The notes: generated by a model not told the origin, from the letters alone. Counted from the first letter of the stretch, positions 8,837-18,646 are shown. The stretch is DNA of 64,000 bases from Brevundimonas sp. Leaf363 (GCF_001424025.1 NZ_LMPZ01000002.1:186001-250000); one strand, 5' to 3'. A program made the numbers and translations.

Positions 8837-10057
8837 CTAGTTGCCGCCGTCGATGGCGATCAACTCGGGCTTGCTGAGGCTGCGCGGCGTCTGTTCGACC
8901 GGCGGCAGCTCGGGCAGCTGCTTGCCCTCGTGATCGACCTGCAAATCCTCGAAGCGGCGGGCCTGGGTCATGACCTGCGTCTCCAGCGAGCCGACGAACT
9001 TGTTGTAGTGATCGACCGCCTGTCCCAGCGTCCGGCCGACCGAGGCGGCGTGACCGCCCATGACCGCCAGGCGCTTGTAGAGCTCCTTGCCCAGCCGGGC
9101 GACGTCCTCGGCGTTGCGGGCCTGCTCCTCGGCGCGCCAGCCATAGGCGACGGCCTTGCACAGGGCGAACAGGGTGGTGGGGGTGACGATGACGACGCGT
9201 GACGCCATGGCCTGGGTCATCAGCTCGGGCTCATGATCCAGGGCGGCCGCCAGGAAGGCGTCGCCCGGCACGAACATGACGACGAAGTCCGGGCTGGGCT
9301 TGAACTGGTCCTGATAACCCTTGGCCGACAGGCCACGCACGTGGGTCTTCAGGCTGGCGGCGGTTCGCAGCGACATGGCCAGCGCCTGCGCCGCCTCGTC
9401 GCCGTCGGTAGCATCGGCGAAGGCCAGCGGGACCTTGGCGTCGATCACGAACATGCCGCCGCCGGGCAGTTTGACGATAAAGTCCGGTCGCGACTGGCGG
9501 CCTTCGTCATTGGCCTCGGACGTCTGTTCGGTGAAGTCGAAGCGGCCCGCCATGCCGGCGGCCTCCAGCACATTGCGGCAGGTCTGTTCGCCCCAGCGAC
9601 CGCGCCGGCCGGTATTGCCCTTCAGCGCCTCGGTCAGGCGGCGCGCCTCGTCGCGCGTGGCGGTAGAGGCGGTCATCAGAAGAGTGAGCTGTTCCTTCAG
9701 CCCGCCGGTCTCCTCGGCGCGCGTCTTCTCAAGCGCCGCAACCTGGGCCTCGAACTTGGCCAGGGTCTCGCTGACCGGCTTCAGCTGGGCGTCCAGCCGC
9801 TCGCGGTTGGCGCGGTCCTGAGCCTGGAAGGTCTCGGTGGCGCGGGTAACCAGCTGGCTGGCCACCGCCTCGGCCGACTGGGCCGCCTGAGCCCGCAGCA
9901 ACTCCGTCATCGTGCCGCGGCTGTCCTCGATCAGGACGATCCGCTCCTCGGCCAGAGCCAGACGCCCCAGCGCCGACTGGCGGCCCAACAGGGCCCAGAC
10001 GAAGCCGCCGGCGCTGACGATGGCGATGACGGCCAAGATGAAGGCGATGGTGTTCAT
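8837..10057 (-). CDS. rmuC: DNA recombination protein RmuC homologue
   Basis: 406 residues. There is one N-terminal membrane segment (about 5-24), then a coiled coil (about 40-140), then the RmuC nuclease-like domain (about 145-335) with GRRGRWGEQTCRNVLEAAGM, SRPDFIVKLPGG and FVIDAKVPL. The D...DAK pattern resembles PD-(D/E)XK nucleases. In E. coli RmuC limits inversion at short repeats; the biochemical activity is poorly defined. The gene is convergent with sucD and diverges from the helicase gene 168 bp to the right. Confidence 0.93.
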   Translation of the reverse strand: MNTIAFILAVIAIVSAGGFVWALLGRQSALGRLALAEERIVLIEDSRGTMTELLRAQAAQSAEAVASQLVTRATETFQAQDRANRERLDAQLKPVSETLAKFEAQVAALEKTRAEETGGLKEQLTLLMTASTATRDEARRLTEALKGNTGRRGRWGEQTCRNVLEAAGMAGRFDFTEQTSEANDEGRQSRPDFIVKLPGGGMFVIDAKVPLAFADATDGDEAAQALAMSLRTAASLKTHVRGLSAKGYQDQFKPSPDFVVMFVPGDAFLAAALDHEPELMTQAMASRVVIVTPTTLFALCKAVAYGWRAEEQARNAEDVARLGKELYKRLAVMGGHAASVGRTLGQAVDHYNKFVGSLETQVMTQARRFEDLQVDHEGKQLPELPPVEQTPRSLSKPELIAIDGGN

Positions 10058-10225
10058 GCTCCGTTCCTAGCGGCAATTGGCGATGGAATGAAGCGGGCCA
10101 CGCGCTTTATCGACAACCCACGTTACGGCTGCCCCACGTCCGCCTTGATCGGTCTGTAAAGCCCGCGTCCCATTCCGCCCGGCCGGGTCTTCCACCCGCC
10201 GGGCGCTGCTGTTTTCAGGTTTTCA

Positions 10226-12058
10226 ATGCCCTTTCCCGCCGTCCATCCCGCGCTCGATCGCGCCCTTGCCGCACGCGGCTATGCCGAGCCGACGCCGGTT
10301 CAGGCCGCCGTGCTGGAAGAGGGGCTGAGCGATCAGGACCTGCTGGTTTCGGCCCAGACGGGGTCGGGCAAGACGGTCGCTTTCGGTCTGGCGGCGGCGC
10401 CGACGTTGCTGCCGGACAGCGAGGCGTTCGGCATGGCCGACGCGCCGTTCGCCCTGGTCATCGCCCCGACGCGCGAACTGGCGATGCAGGTCTCGACCGA
10501 GCTGACGTGGCTCTATGCCGAAACGAAGGCCAAGATCGCCACCTGCGTCGGCGGCACCGACGCCCGCCAGGAAGCGCGCAAGCTGAACGCCGGCGTCCAC
10601 ATCGTCGTCGGCACGCCCGGCCGCCTGAAGGACCATATCGACCGGGGCAACCTGGACCTGTCGGCCATCCGCGTCATCGTTCTGGACGAGGCGGACGAGA
10701 TGCTGGACATGGGTTTCCGCGAGGACCTGGAATACATCCTCGAGCAGGCGCCGGCCGAGCGCCGGACGCTGCTGTTCAGCGCCACCATCGCGCGTGAGAT
10801 CGCGGCGTTGGCCAAGCGCTACCAGAAGGACGCGGTGCGCATCGACACCACGGACCGCACCCGCGCCCACGCCGATATCGAATACCGCGCCATGCGGATC
10901 GCGCCGAACGAGATCGAGCACGCGGTCGTCAATGTGCTGCGCTATTTCGAGGCGCCGGGCGCGCTGGTGTTCTGCTCCACCCGCGAGTCGGTGAAGCATC
11001 TGCAGGCGGCCCTGCGCGAGCGCGGCTTCTCCTCGGTCGGCCTGTCGGGTGAACTGAGCCAGCGTGAGCGCACCGATGCGCTGCAGGCCCTGCGCGACGG
11101 CCACGCGCGGGTCTGCGTCGCCACCGACGTCGCCGCGCGCGGGCTGGATCTGCCGGACCTGGGTCTAGTGCTTCACGCCGAACTGCCGGTCAACCGCGCA
11201 ACCCTGCTGCACCGTTCGGGCCGAACAGGTCGGGCGGGCAAGAAGGGCGTCTCTGTCCTGCTGGTGCCGAACCCCAAGCGCCGGCGCGCCGAGATGCTGC
11301 TGTCCTCCGCCGGGGTCGAGGCGACCTGGGAAGGCGCGCCGACCGCCGACGCCATCCGGGCCCAGGACGACGCCCGTCTGCTGGCCGCAGACATCTTCTC
11401 TGGCGAGACCAGCGACGAGGACATGGCGCTGGCCCGCAAGCTGCTGGGCGAACGCAGCGCCGACGAGATGGCCGTCGCCCTGGTCCGCATGCTGCGCGCC
11501 AAGATGCCGGCGCCCGAAGACCTGACCGATCCCGGCGATCGCCCGCTGCGCAAGGAGCGCGGCGATGCGGCCACCGCCTGGCCGACCGAGCGTCTGCAGG
11601 CGCACGAGGTGACCTGGTTCCGCGCCAGCGTCGGCCGCCAGCAGAACGCCGATCCCAAGTGGCTGATCCCGCTGATCTGCCGCCTGGGCGGGGTGACCAA
11701 GCGCGACATCGGCTCGATCCGCGTGCTGCCGGACGAGACCCGCTTCGAGATCTCGCTGGAGGCGTCGGAGAAGTTCCAGGCGGCCCTGGGCAACGCCGCC
11801 AAGGGCGAGCCGGTGACGATCACGCCGTCCAGCGCTCCGGACGGCGCCTACAAGACCAAGCGCGCCTTCACGCCGCGTCGCGAGGAAGGCGGCGAGGACC
11901 GTCCGCGCAGCTTCGACCGCAAGCCCGGCGGCAAGCCGCCCTATGCTGGCAAGCCGAACGCCGCCAAGCCGCCCTACGCCGGTAAGAAGCCGTTCCAGGG
12001 CAAGCCCGGCGGAAAGCCCCCTTTCAAGGGCAAGCCGTTCAAGAAGGCGGCGAAGTAG
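10226..12058 (+). CDS. DEAD-box ATP-dependent RNA helicase with DbpA/CsdA-like RNA-binding domain
   Basis: 610 residues. All helicase motifs are present: Q motif region at 7-30, motif I AQTGSGKT (43-50), PTRELAMQ, TPGRL, motif II DEAD (VLDEADEMLDMGF), SAT, and the C-terminal motifs ARGLDLP and HRSGRTGRAG. A DbpA-type RNA-binding domain follows at about 455-525, then a basic low-complexity tail (about 540-610) of Gly-Lys-Pro repeats such as GGKPPYAGK. It should unwind structured RNA during ribosome assembly or cold adaptation. It is closest in layout to the DeaD/CsdA group, but I do not assign a symbol. It converges on argF with a 3-bp gap. Confidence 0.93.
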   Translation: MPFPAVHPALDRALAARGYAEPTPVQAAVLEEGLSDQDLLVSAQTGSGKTVAFGLAAAPTLLPDSEAFGMADAPFALVIAPTRELAMQVSTELTWLYAETKAKIATCVGGTDARQEARKLNAGVHIVVGTPGRLKDHIDRGNLDLSAIRVIVLDEADEMLDMGFREDLEYILEQAPAERRTLLFSATIAREIAALAKRYQKDAVRIDTTDRTRAHADIEYRAMRIAPNEIEHAVVNVLRYFEAPGALVFCSTRESVKHLQAALRERGFSSVGLSGELSQRERTDALQALRDGHARVCVATDVAARGLDLPDLGLVLHAELPVNRATLLHRSGRTGRAGKKGVSVLLVPNPKRRRAEMLLSSAGVEATWEGAPTADAIRAQDDARLLAADIFSGETSDEDMALARKLLGERSADEMAVALVRMLRAKMPAPEDLTDPGDRPLRKERGDAATAWPTERLQAHEVTWFRASVGRQQNADPKWLIPLICRLGGVTKRDIGSIRVLPDETRFEISLEASEKFQAALGNAAKGEPVTITPSSAPDGAYKTKRAFTPRREEGGEDRPRSFDRKPGGKPPYAGKPNAAKPPYAGKKPFQGKPGGKPPFKGKPFKKAAK

Positions 12059-12061
12059 GCC

Positions 12062-12976
12062 TCAGCCCGCGAAGCACCAGGCCAGCACGGCCTTCTGGGC
12101 GTGGATGCGGTTCTCCGCCTCGTCCCAGACCAGCGACTTCGGCCCGTCGATGACGGCGTCCGTCACCTCTTCGCCCCTGTGCGCCGGCAGGCAGTGCAGG
12201 AAGGCCGCGTCGGGGGCCGCCAGGGCCATCAGGGCGTCATCGACGCCGTAGGCCTCGAACGCTTCCAGCCGCTCTTCGTAATCCTGATCGCCCATCGACA
12301 CCCAGGTGTCGGTGACCACGACGTCGGCGCCGGCGACGGCCTCGCGCGGGTCGCTGGTCAGGGTGGCGTTGTTCCCGGCGCGGGCCAGGTCATGCAGGTC
12401 GGGGTGATACTCGGCCGGGCAGGCGACGTTCAGGTGGAAGCCGAACTTGGGCGCCGCATGCAGGAAGCTGTGGCAGACGTTGTTGCCGTCGCCGATCCAG
12501 GCGATCGTCTTGCCGGCGACCGGGCCGCGATGCTCCTCGATGGTCATCAGGTCGGCCAGGATCTGGCACGGGTGGCTGCGGTCCGTCAGGCCGTTGATGA
12601 CCGGCACGGTGGAGACACGGGCGAACCGCTCGACATCCTCGTGGTCGTTAGCCCGGATCATCACCGCATCGACCATGCGCGACAGCACCTTGGCGGTGTC
12701 CTCGACCGGCTCTCCGCGTCCCAGCTGCATGTCCGTGGAGTTGGCGATGATGGCCGAGCCGCCCAGCTGGCGGATGGCGGCGTCGAAGCTGAAGCGGGTC
12801 CGCGTCGAGTTCTTCTCGAAGATCATCGCCAGCACGCGATCCTTTGCCGGCGCATCGGCGTCGGCGCGACCCTTGGGCCAGCCCTTGCGGGCGGCCTTGC
12901 GGGCGTGGGCGTCGTCCAGAATGGCGCGCAGCTCGGTCGCGTCCAGCCGGTGGATGTCGAGGAAGTGGCGAACCAT
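12062..12976 (-). CDS. argF: Ornithine carbamoyltransferase
   Basis: 304 residues, normal length. The carbamoyl-phosphate loop NSTRTRFSF, the HPCQILADL motif and the ornithine-side [11 protein letters not shown] motif are all present. It makes citrulline from ornithine and carbamoyl phosphate in arginine synthesis. It is transcribed after argD in the same direction, with a family-A repeat filling the 147-bp gap, so the two may still form an operon. The alphaproteobacterial order argD-argF is common. Confidence 0.97.
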   Translation of the reverse strand: MVRHFLDIHRLDATELRAILDDAHARKAARKGWPKGRADADAPAKDRVLAMIFEKNSTRTRFSFDAAIRQLGGSAIIANSTDMQLGRGEPVEDTAKVLSRMVDAVMIRANDHEDVERFARVSTVPVINGLTDRSHPCQILADLMTIEEHRGPVAGKTIAWIGDGNNVCHSFLHAAPKFGFHLNVACPAEYHPDLHDLARAGNNATLTSDPREAVAGADVVVTDTWVSMGDQDYEERLEAFEAYGVDDALMALAAPDAAFLHCLPAHRGEEVTDAVIDGPKSLVWDEAENRIHAQKAVLAWCFAG

Positions 12977-12989
12977 AGCCCGTCCTTAT

Positions 12990-13117
12990 CCCACCCCGGA
13001 ACGGGGAGGGTGGTCCCGCAGGGACCGGGTGGGGACGGCCCTGAGACACCGGAAAAGAGTTGGGTCGCCCCCACCCGGCCGCTGACGCGACCTGCCCTCC
13101 CCGCCGGGGGAAGGAGC
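12990..13117. repeat. Intergenic palindromic element, family A (copy A2)
   Basis: It begins with an arm around CCACCCCGGAACGGGGAGG, continues with GGACCGGGTGGGGACGG and its inner partner GTCGCCCCCACCCGGCC, and closes with CCTGCCCTCCCCGCCGGGGG. It lies between argD and argF. The organisation is the same as in A1, A3 and A5. Confidence 0.8.
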
Positions 13118-13123
13118 TCAGTC

Positions 13124-14317
13124 TTACGCCGCCGCCTTAGCGCGCACCGCTTCGCACGCGCCTTCGAAGCGGCGGATGGCTTCCTGGGCCTCTTCCAGCG
13201 TCAGGTTCAGCGGCGGCAGCATCCGCACGCAGTTGTCGCCGCCGCCGGCGATCAGCAGCTGCTGCGTATCGCGCGCCGTCGCCATGAACTCGCGATTGTT
13301 CGGGATCAGCTTCACGCCGACCAGCAAGCCCTTGCCGCGCACATCGGCGATCACGTCGGGGAAGCGCTCCTGCAACCCGACCAGTTGCTGCTTCAGATAA
13401 CCGGCGATGGCGTTGACGTTGTCCAGGATCGCCGGGGTGTTGATCGTGGTGAAGGCCGCAAGGCCGACCGCCATGGCCAGCGGATTGCCGCCGAAGGTCG
13501 AGCCGTGGACGCCCACCACCATGCCCTTGGCCGCATTGGTCGTGGCCAGGCAGGCGCCGATGGGGAAGCCACCGCCCAGGGCCTTTGCCACCGCCATGAT
13601 GTCGGGCGCCATGCCGGCCCATTCGTGGGCCCAAAGCTTGCCGGTCCGGCCCATGCCGCACTGGACCTCGTCGAAGATGATCAGCACGCCGTACTGGTCG
13701 CACAGCTCGCGCAGCCCGCGCAGGCAGTGTTCGGGCATGGCGCGGCAGCCGCCCTCGCCCTGGACCGGCTCGACGATGATGGCGGCGGTGGTCGGCTGGG
13801 CGATGGCCGCCTTGATGGCGTCGTGGTCGCCCCACTTCAGCTGATGGAAGCCCTCCATCGGCGGGCCGAAGCCTTCGGTGTAGCTGGGGTTGGCGGCGGC
13901 GTTGATCGCGCCATAGGTCCGGCCGTGGAACGAGCCGTCGAAGCCGTAGATGTCGATGCGCTCAGGCTGGCCATTGGCCACGTGATGCTTGCGCGCCGTC
14001 TTCAGCGCGCACTCGACCGCCTCGGTGCCCGAGTTGGTGAAGAAGACCACGTCGGCGAAGGAGTTAGCGCACAGCTCGTCGGCCAGTGCTTCCTGGCCCG
14101 GAATGCGGAAGATGTTGGAGACGTGCCACAGCTTCTCGGCCTGGGTCTTCACCGCCTCGACCAGCACGGGGTGGGCGTGGCCCAGGCCGTTGGTCGAGAT
14201 GCCGGCGACGCAGTCCAGATACTCGGTCCCATCGGTCGACCACAGTCGGGCGCCCTTGCCACGATCCACTTCCAGCGGCGCGCGGTTGTAGACTCCCATC
14301 AGGTGTTCGGTGGACAC
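13124..14317 (-). CDS. argD: Acetylornithine/succinyldiaminopimelate-type aminotransferase
   Basis: 397 residues from GTG at 14317. This start is chosen because GGAGG lies 5 nt upstream, and the protein then begins [17 protein letters not shown]. It is a class III PLP-dependent aminotransferase: LVDCVAG-like N-terminus ([18 protein letters not shown]), [18 protein letters not shown], and the PLP lysine in [12 protein letters not shown]. It transfers an amino group to N-acetylglutamate semialdehyde in arginine synthesis and may also serve lysine synthesis. The neighbouring argF supports the arginine role. Confidence 0.93.
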   Translation of the reverse strand: MSTEHLMGVYNRAPLEVDRGKGARLWSTDGTEYLDCVAGISTNGLGHAHPVLVEAVKTQAEKLWHVSNIFRIPGQEALADELCANSFADVVFFTNSGTEAVECALKTARKHHVANGQPERIDIYGFDGSFHGRTYGAINAAANPSYTEGFGPPMEGFHQLKWGDHDAIKAAIAQPTTAAIIVEPVQGEGGCRAMPEHCLRGLRELCDQYGVLIIFDEVQCGMGRTGKLWAHEWAGMAPDIMAVAKALGGGFPIGACLATTNAAKGMVVGVHGSTFGGNPLAMAVGLAAFTTINTPAILDNVNAIAGYLKQQLVGLQERFPDVIADVRGKGLLVGVKLIPNNREFMATARDTQQLLIAGGGDNCVRMLPPLNLTLEEAQEAIRRFEGACEAVRAKAAA

Positions 14318-14445
14318 GTCGACCTCCAAAAGCACGAAGCCCCGGCGGGGTTCGCCGGGGTTTTGAAAGCGTGACTTGTCGGGCTGGAGCGGCGGTTAGT
14401 CAACACCGAGGCCGGGCCTTCGCCACACCCGGTTCTACCCCACTG

Positions 14446-14580
14446 CCGTCATCCTCGGACTTGATCCGAGGATCCGGTTGTCCAGTGGGCCATCGAGGCA
14501 AGCTGAGACGCCGCGCCATGCGCCATCCTTCCTCGCGCACGATCCACACCTGATCCTCGGATCAAGTCCGAGGATGACGG
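14446..14580. repeat. Intergenic palindromic element, family B (copy B1)
   Basis: About 135 bp. The ends are CCGTCATCCTCGGACTTGAT and its reverse complement ATCAAGTCCGAGGATGACGG. Each end also contains a small hairpin (ATCCTCGGA/TCCGAGGAT). The core resembles copy B2 (18514-18646), including a shared GCACGATC followed by CCTGATCCTCGG. It lies upstream of argD and just past the end of the hybrid sensor gene. Confidence 0.88.
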
Positions 14581-14587
14581 TCGAGAA

Positions 14588-16000
14588 CTACGCGGCCACC
14601 GCGCCGGCATTGGGATCGGTGATGGCCCAGACGGCGACCGTCTCCATCAGCTGGGCGATATTCACCGGCTTGGCCAGGCAGTCGTTCATGCCGACCGAGG
14701 CGTAGAGATCGCGCTGCGCGCCCAGGGTGTTGGCGGTGACGGCGACGATGGGAACGCACCCGCGCAGGCCGGGCAGGGCGCGGATAGCGCGCGTCGCTTC
14801 GACCCCGTCCATGACGGGCATCTGGATGTCCATCAGGATCAGGTCCCAGTCCGCGCCGGCGGCGGCCTCCAGCCCTTGCGCGCCGTCCTCGGCGGTCTCG
14901 CAGACCACGCCTTGCGAGCCCAGAATGGTGGTGACCAGCAGACGGTTGCTGTCGTTGTCGTCGACATAGAGAACGCGCACGGCGCCGGCGGCGGCCTCGG
15001 GCATGGCGACGGCGGGCACGGCCGGGCAGGGCGCCGCCACAGTGGGCAGGTCGCCCTCGTTGCGGTCGATCATCTGGTTCACGACCGTGAGCAGACGCTG
15101 GCCGGCCGCATGAATGCGCGCCGCCTGGCTGGTGGCCGCGCCGGGCAGATCCGAGCCCTGCAGCAGCTCCGAGAACCCCAGCACGGCGTTCAGGGGGGTG
15201 CGCAGTTCGTGCGACATCTCGGTCAGGAAGTGTTCGCGGGCGCGGGCGACGGCGGCTTCGCGCTCGGCGGCGACCTGGGCCTGCTGGGCCTCGACCCGCT
15301 CGGTCACGTCGCGCTCGTTCAACAGAACGCCCAAGGCGCCCGTGACCGGATCGGTCACAGGTCGCGCGTCCATGTTGTGCCAGCGCCGACCGTGGACGGT
15401 GACCGCCTCGACCAGCTCGGAGGCGACCTGTCCGCCCAGCGCCCGCTTCAGAATCGGCTGGCTGAGTTCCGGTCGGGCGAAACGCGCTTCAAACGGGTGA
15501 CTGGGCGAGCCGTATGCGGCGAAGGCGGCGGGGTTGCAGAAGACCGGCGCGCCCTCGGCGTCGAACAGAGTGATCAGTGTCGAGGTATGCCTCAGCGCCT
15601 CGGCGGCCCTGCGCTCTTCGGCGTCCACGTCGGCGGGGGCCGCCTCGAACATCAGCACCGGACGGCCGTCCTCCAACCGGTAGGTGGATATCAGGGCCTG
15701 GACGGTGACCGGCTGGCCGTTGGGATAGAAGGTCCAGCGCTCGTAGACCTCCTCGCCGTTCGCCGTGACCTTGGCGAGGCGGTCGGTGCGCGCCTTCACG
15801 GCCTCGGACAGCTGCGAAAAGTCGCGCGCCAGCAAATCCTCAAGCGTCCGCGCGCCCCACAGCGCCAGCGCCGGGGCGTTGGCGTAGACGCCCGTCAGAT
15901 TGATCGGATCGAACAGCCAGATGGGTCGCTTCAACGCGTCCCACGCCCGCATCCGCGTGGCGCTTTCCGTCTGGTCGAAGCCTGTCCCCATGCGCCCCAT
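14588..16000 (-). CDS. PAS-PAS-HisKA-receiver protein lacking an ATPase domain
   Basis: 470 residues. Two PAS-like domains lie at about 20-120 and 135-235. A dimerisation/phosphoacceptor domain follows at about 252-312 with the histidine H264 in MSHELRTPLNAVLGF. A receiver domain occupies about 341-455 with the acceptor aspartate D391 (LILMDIQMPVMDG) and K444. Only about 30 residues separate the HisKA and receiver domains, and no N, G1, F or G2 box is present, so the HATPase_c domain is absent. It therefore cannot phosphorylate itself by the usual route. It might be phosphorylated by another kinase, act as a phosphatase or phosphate sink, or be the result of an in-frame deletion. Confidence 0.88.
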   Translation of the reverse strand: MGRMGTGFDQTESATRMRAWDALKRPIWLFDPINLTGVYANAPALALWGARTLEDLLARDFSQLSEAVKARTDRLAKVTANGEEVYERWTFYPNGQPVTVQALISTYRLEDGRPVLMFEAAPADVDAEERRAAEALRHTSTLITLFDAEGAPVFCNPAAFAAYGSPSHPFEARFARPELSQPILKRALGGQVASELVEAVTVHGRRWHNMDARPVTDPVTGALGVLLNERDVTERVEAQQAQVAAEREAAVARAREHFLTEMSHELRTPLNAVLGFSELLQGSDLPGAATSQAARIHAAGQRLLTVVNQMIDRNEGDLPTVAAPCPAVPAVAMPEAAAGAVRVLYVDDNDSNRLLVTTILGSQGVVCETAEDGAQGLEAAAGADWDLILMDIQMPVMDGVEATRAIRALPGLRGCVPIVAVTANTLGAQRDLYASVGMNDCLAKPVNIAQLMETVAVWAITDPNAGAVAA

Positions 16001-16026
16001 GTGCCACGGCGGCGCTTAAGCCATCG

Positions 16027-17418
16027 CTAAGTCGGCGATCCGGTGAACGCCTTTATCGACGACAGCGCCGCCTCGACGGTCCCGTCGATGACGCTCAGGC
16101 GTTCCGGCCGATCGCCGAGCGCTTTGATGACCGGCGCGGGCTCGGGCTCGAACCCAAGCACCTCCGACACCACGTCGCCGAACTTCGATGGATGGGCGGT
16201 GGACAGGGCGACGATGGGGCCGGCGCTGCGGTCGAGGGTGCGCGCGACGCCCAGGGCTACGGCGGTGTGCGGACAGACGACGCGGTTCCAGGTCTTCCAG
16301 GCGTAGGCGATTTCTTCGCGCGTCCGGGCCTCGTCGATGGAGTGCGCGGAGACCTGGGCGCGTAAGGAGCGCAGCAGGCCGGCGTCGAAGGTTACTTCGC
16401 CGTCGCGGGCGAAGGCTTCGAACAGGTCGCGGGTGCGGTCCGCGTCGCGGCCGGTCGCCTCGAAGATCAGGCGCTCGAAGTTCGACGGCGCCTGCACGTC
16501 CATCGACACGCTGGCGCTCTCGCGAGCGGGCTTCCTGGCGTAAACGCCGTTGTTGATGGCGCGGGCCAGGGCGTCGTTCTGGTTCACGGCGGCGACGAAG
16601 CCGTTCGCCGGCAGGCCCATCCTCTGGGCCGCGATGCCGGCGAAGGCATCGCCGAAGTTGCCGGTCGGAACGACGAACGTCGCCGCCTGACCCAGCTGGG
16701 CGGTCGCCGAGACATAGTAGGGGATCTGGCCCGCCAGCCGTGCCCAGTTGATCGAGTTGACCGAGCTGAGGCGGCCCTGCGCGCGCAGGTCTTCGTGCGC
16801 CAGCAGCGCCTTCACCAGTCGCTGGCAGTCGTCGAAGTCGCCGCGCACGGCCAGGTTCAGGACGTTGTCGGCCTGGGTGGTCGTCATCTGCCTGCGCTGC
16901 ACCGGCGAAACGCGATCCAGCGGATGCAGCACGACCAGCCGCACCCGGTCCTTGCCGGCGCAGGCGTTGACGGCCGCGGCGCCGGTGTCGCCCGAGGTGG
17001 CGGTCAGGATGGTCAGCCGCTCGCCCGATGCGGTCAGCGCCGCGTCGGTCAGGCTGCCGACCAACTGCATGGCCAGGTCCTTGAACGCCGCCGTCGGCCC
17101 GCGGAACAGCTCCAGCACGAACAGGCCGGGCTCCAGCTCGACCAGCGGCGTCACCAGGGGATCGTCAAAGCCGCCCGCCAGATGATCCAGCGCCGCATCC
17201 AGCGCGGATGCGGGCAGGGCGCCGCCGATGAAGGGCGCCAGTACCGCCCGCCCGATGGCGCGATAATCGGTCGTCCCTTGCGCCGCCTCGGAAAGGCAGG
17301 GCCACGCCTGCGGCATATAGAGGCCGCCGTCCGGCGCGATGCCGCGCAGCAGGGCGTCGGAGAAGTCGGCGCTGGAAGCGTCGCCACGGGTGCTCAGATA
17401 TTGGTCGGCGGTCGTCAT
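16027..17418 (-). CDS. thrC: Threonine synthase
   Basis: 463 residues from the ATG giving MTTADQYLSTRGDASSADF. This start was chosen because thrC homologues begin this way and the extra upstream residues are Arg-rich and unlike the family. It is a fold-type II PLP enzyme. The PLP lysine is K113 in PTAAFKDLAMQL, and the TATSGDTGAAAVNA phosphate-binding region and VPTGNFGDAFAG are present. It converts O-phosphohomoserine to threonine. The length suits the longer, yeast-like class of threonine synthase. Confidence 0.96.
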   Translation of the reverse strand: MTTADQYLSTRGDASSADFSDALLRGIAPDGGLYMPQAWPCLSEAAQGTTDYRAIGRAVLAPFIGGALPASALDAALDHLAGGFDDPLVTPLVELEPGLFVLELFRGPTAAFKDLAMQLVGSLTDAALTASGERLTILTATSGDTGAAAVNACAGKDRVRLVVLHPLDRVSPVQRRQMTTTQADNVLNLAVRGDFDDCQRLVKALLAHEDLRAQGRLSSVNSINWARLAGQIPYYVSATAQLGQAATFVVPTGNFGDAFAGIAAQRMGLPANGFVAAVNQNDALARAINNGVYARKPARESASVSMDVQAPSNFERLIFEATGRDADRTRDLFEAFARDGEVTFDAGLLRSLRAQVSAHSIDEARTREEIAYAWKTWNRVVCPHTAVALGVARTLDRSAGPIVALSTAHPSKFGDVVSEVLGFEPEPAPVIKALGDRPERLSVIDGTVEAALSSIKAFTGSPT

Positions 17419-17531
17419 GATGGTCAAGCTCGTAGCCAGACGGCGCCGCATCGTCATCCGCAAACTGCGGTTCGCAGGCCCGCGACAACGCAGATGTGGC
17501 GCCGGGGACCGATCCAGCGCATTGCTAGAGG

Positions 17532-18497
17532 GTGAGGCGGCGCGACATCCTGATCCGATTGGGCCTGCTGGGCGCCGGCCTGGGCGGCGCCTGGTGGCTC
17601 CGCGACCGGGTGCTGTGGCGCGAGCCGGACCTGGCGTTTCCGGCCGGGGGCATGACCGACTGGCTGCCCTTTGCCGAGCGGCGCGCCGCGACGCCGACCG
17701 TTGATGTGACCCTGAACGGCCGGACCGTCCGCGCCCTGATCGACAGCGGCGCCCAGTATTCCGTCATCGACCGGGCGCTTTTCCAGGACTTGGGCCTGAC
17801 CCAGGCGTTCGACATGCCGCTGGTGGCCTATGGCGTCGGCGGCGGGGCGCAGGTCGGACGCGGCACGACGCTGGATCTGGATGTCGGCGGCGTAGCGATC
17901 ACAGGCCTGCGCGCCGCGATTCTGGGCCTGGGCCCCTTGGCCGATGCACGCGGGCTGGGGGCGCCGGTAATCCTGGGTCAGGATGTGCTGGGGCGGCTGG
18001 TGCTGGAAGTGGACGCGGGCGAGCGGCGCGTCCGCCTGGTCCGGCCGGACGCCTTTGTCCCCGATCCCGACATGCGCGAGACGCCGGCGAAAAAGGCCGG
18101 CCGGGCGCTGGCCGTGATAGTCACTGCCGAGGGGGCGGAAGTCGAGGCGGTGGTCGATACCGGCGCCACCGCCATCCTGGCCCTGACCGAAGGCGCGGCC
18201 GAGACCGCGGGCCTGCTGGACGGGCGCGCCACCGATACCGGGACCAGCATCGTCCTGGGCGGTGCGATCGAGGCCCAGACCCTGACGGCGCGGACGGTCA
18301 CCATCGGCGACGCCCTCTATCGCCAGGTCACGGTCGCCATCTACGGCTCCGCGCCGATCCCCGGCTTTCCCCAGGCGCTGGTCGGGATGGAGGCCTTCGC
18401 GGGCCGGCGCGTGGCGCTGGACCTCGCGGGGCCGAAGCTATGGACCTCGCGCACGATGGACGTGCGGGTGGAGCGGCCGAGGCGGCGCGCGGGTTAG
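17532..18497 (+). CDS. Membrane-anchored retropepsin-like aspartic protease with two active-site motifs
   Basis: 321 residues from GTG. A basic, hydrophobic N-terminus (about 1-24, RRRDILIRLGLLGAGL) is a signal anchor. Two aspartyl motifs are seen: D71 in ALIDSGAQYSVID and D209 in AVVDTGATAILAL. Each is followed by a hydrophobic-hydrophobic-glycine segment (VILGQDVLG; ALVGMEAFAG). Retropepsin-like bacterial proteases usually have one motif per chain and dimerise. Two in one chain suggests an internal pseudo-dimer in the periplasm. The substrate is unknown. Confidence 0.82.
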   Translation: MRRRDILIRLGLLGAGLGGAWWLRDRVLWREPDLAFPAGGMTDWLPFAERRAATPTVDVTLNGRTVRALIDSGAQYSVIDRALFQDLGLTQAFDMPLVAYGVGGGAQVGRGTTLDLDVGGVAITGLRAAILGLGPLADARGLGAPVILGQDVLGRLVLEVDAGERRVRLVRPDAFVPDPDMRETPAKKAGRALAVIVTAEGAEVEAVVDTGATAILALTEGAAETAGLLDGRATDTGTSIVLGGAIEAQTLTARTVTIGDALYRQVTVAIYGSAPIPGFPQALVGMEAFAGRRVALDLAGPKLWTSRTMDVRVERPRRRAG

Positions 18498-18513
18498 GCC
18501 CGCCGCCCACCAC

Positions 18514-18646
18514 CCGTCATCCTCGGACTTGATCCGAGGATCAGGTTGTCTGGTGCACTATCCCGCCGGCTGAAGCGCCGCGCTCCGAGCCATCGCAAAT
18601 CAGCACGATCAACGCCTGATCCTCGGATCCAGTCCGAGGATGACGG
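18514..18646. repeat. Intergenic palindromic element, family B (copy B2)
   Basis: Ends CCGTCATCCTCGGACTTGAT and CCGAGGATGACGG as in B1. One base differs in the right arm (ATCCAGTCC in place of ATCAAGTCC). It fills the gap between two convergent genes and is in the same orientation as B1. Confidence 0.88.

Noticed and set aside
12101..14374. A 757-codon open frame on the plus strand opposite argF and argD.
   Set aside because: Antisense shadow of two enzymes with all catalytic motifs; the product has no recognisable domain.
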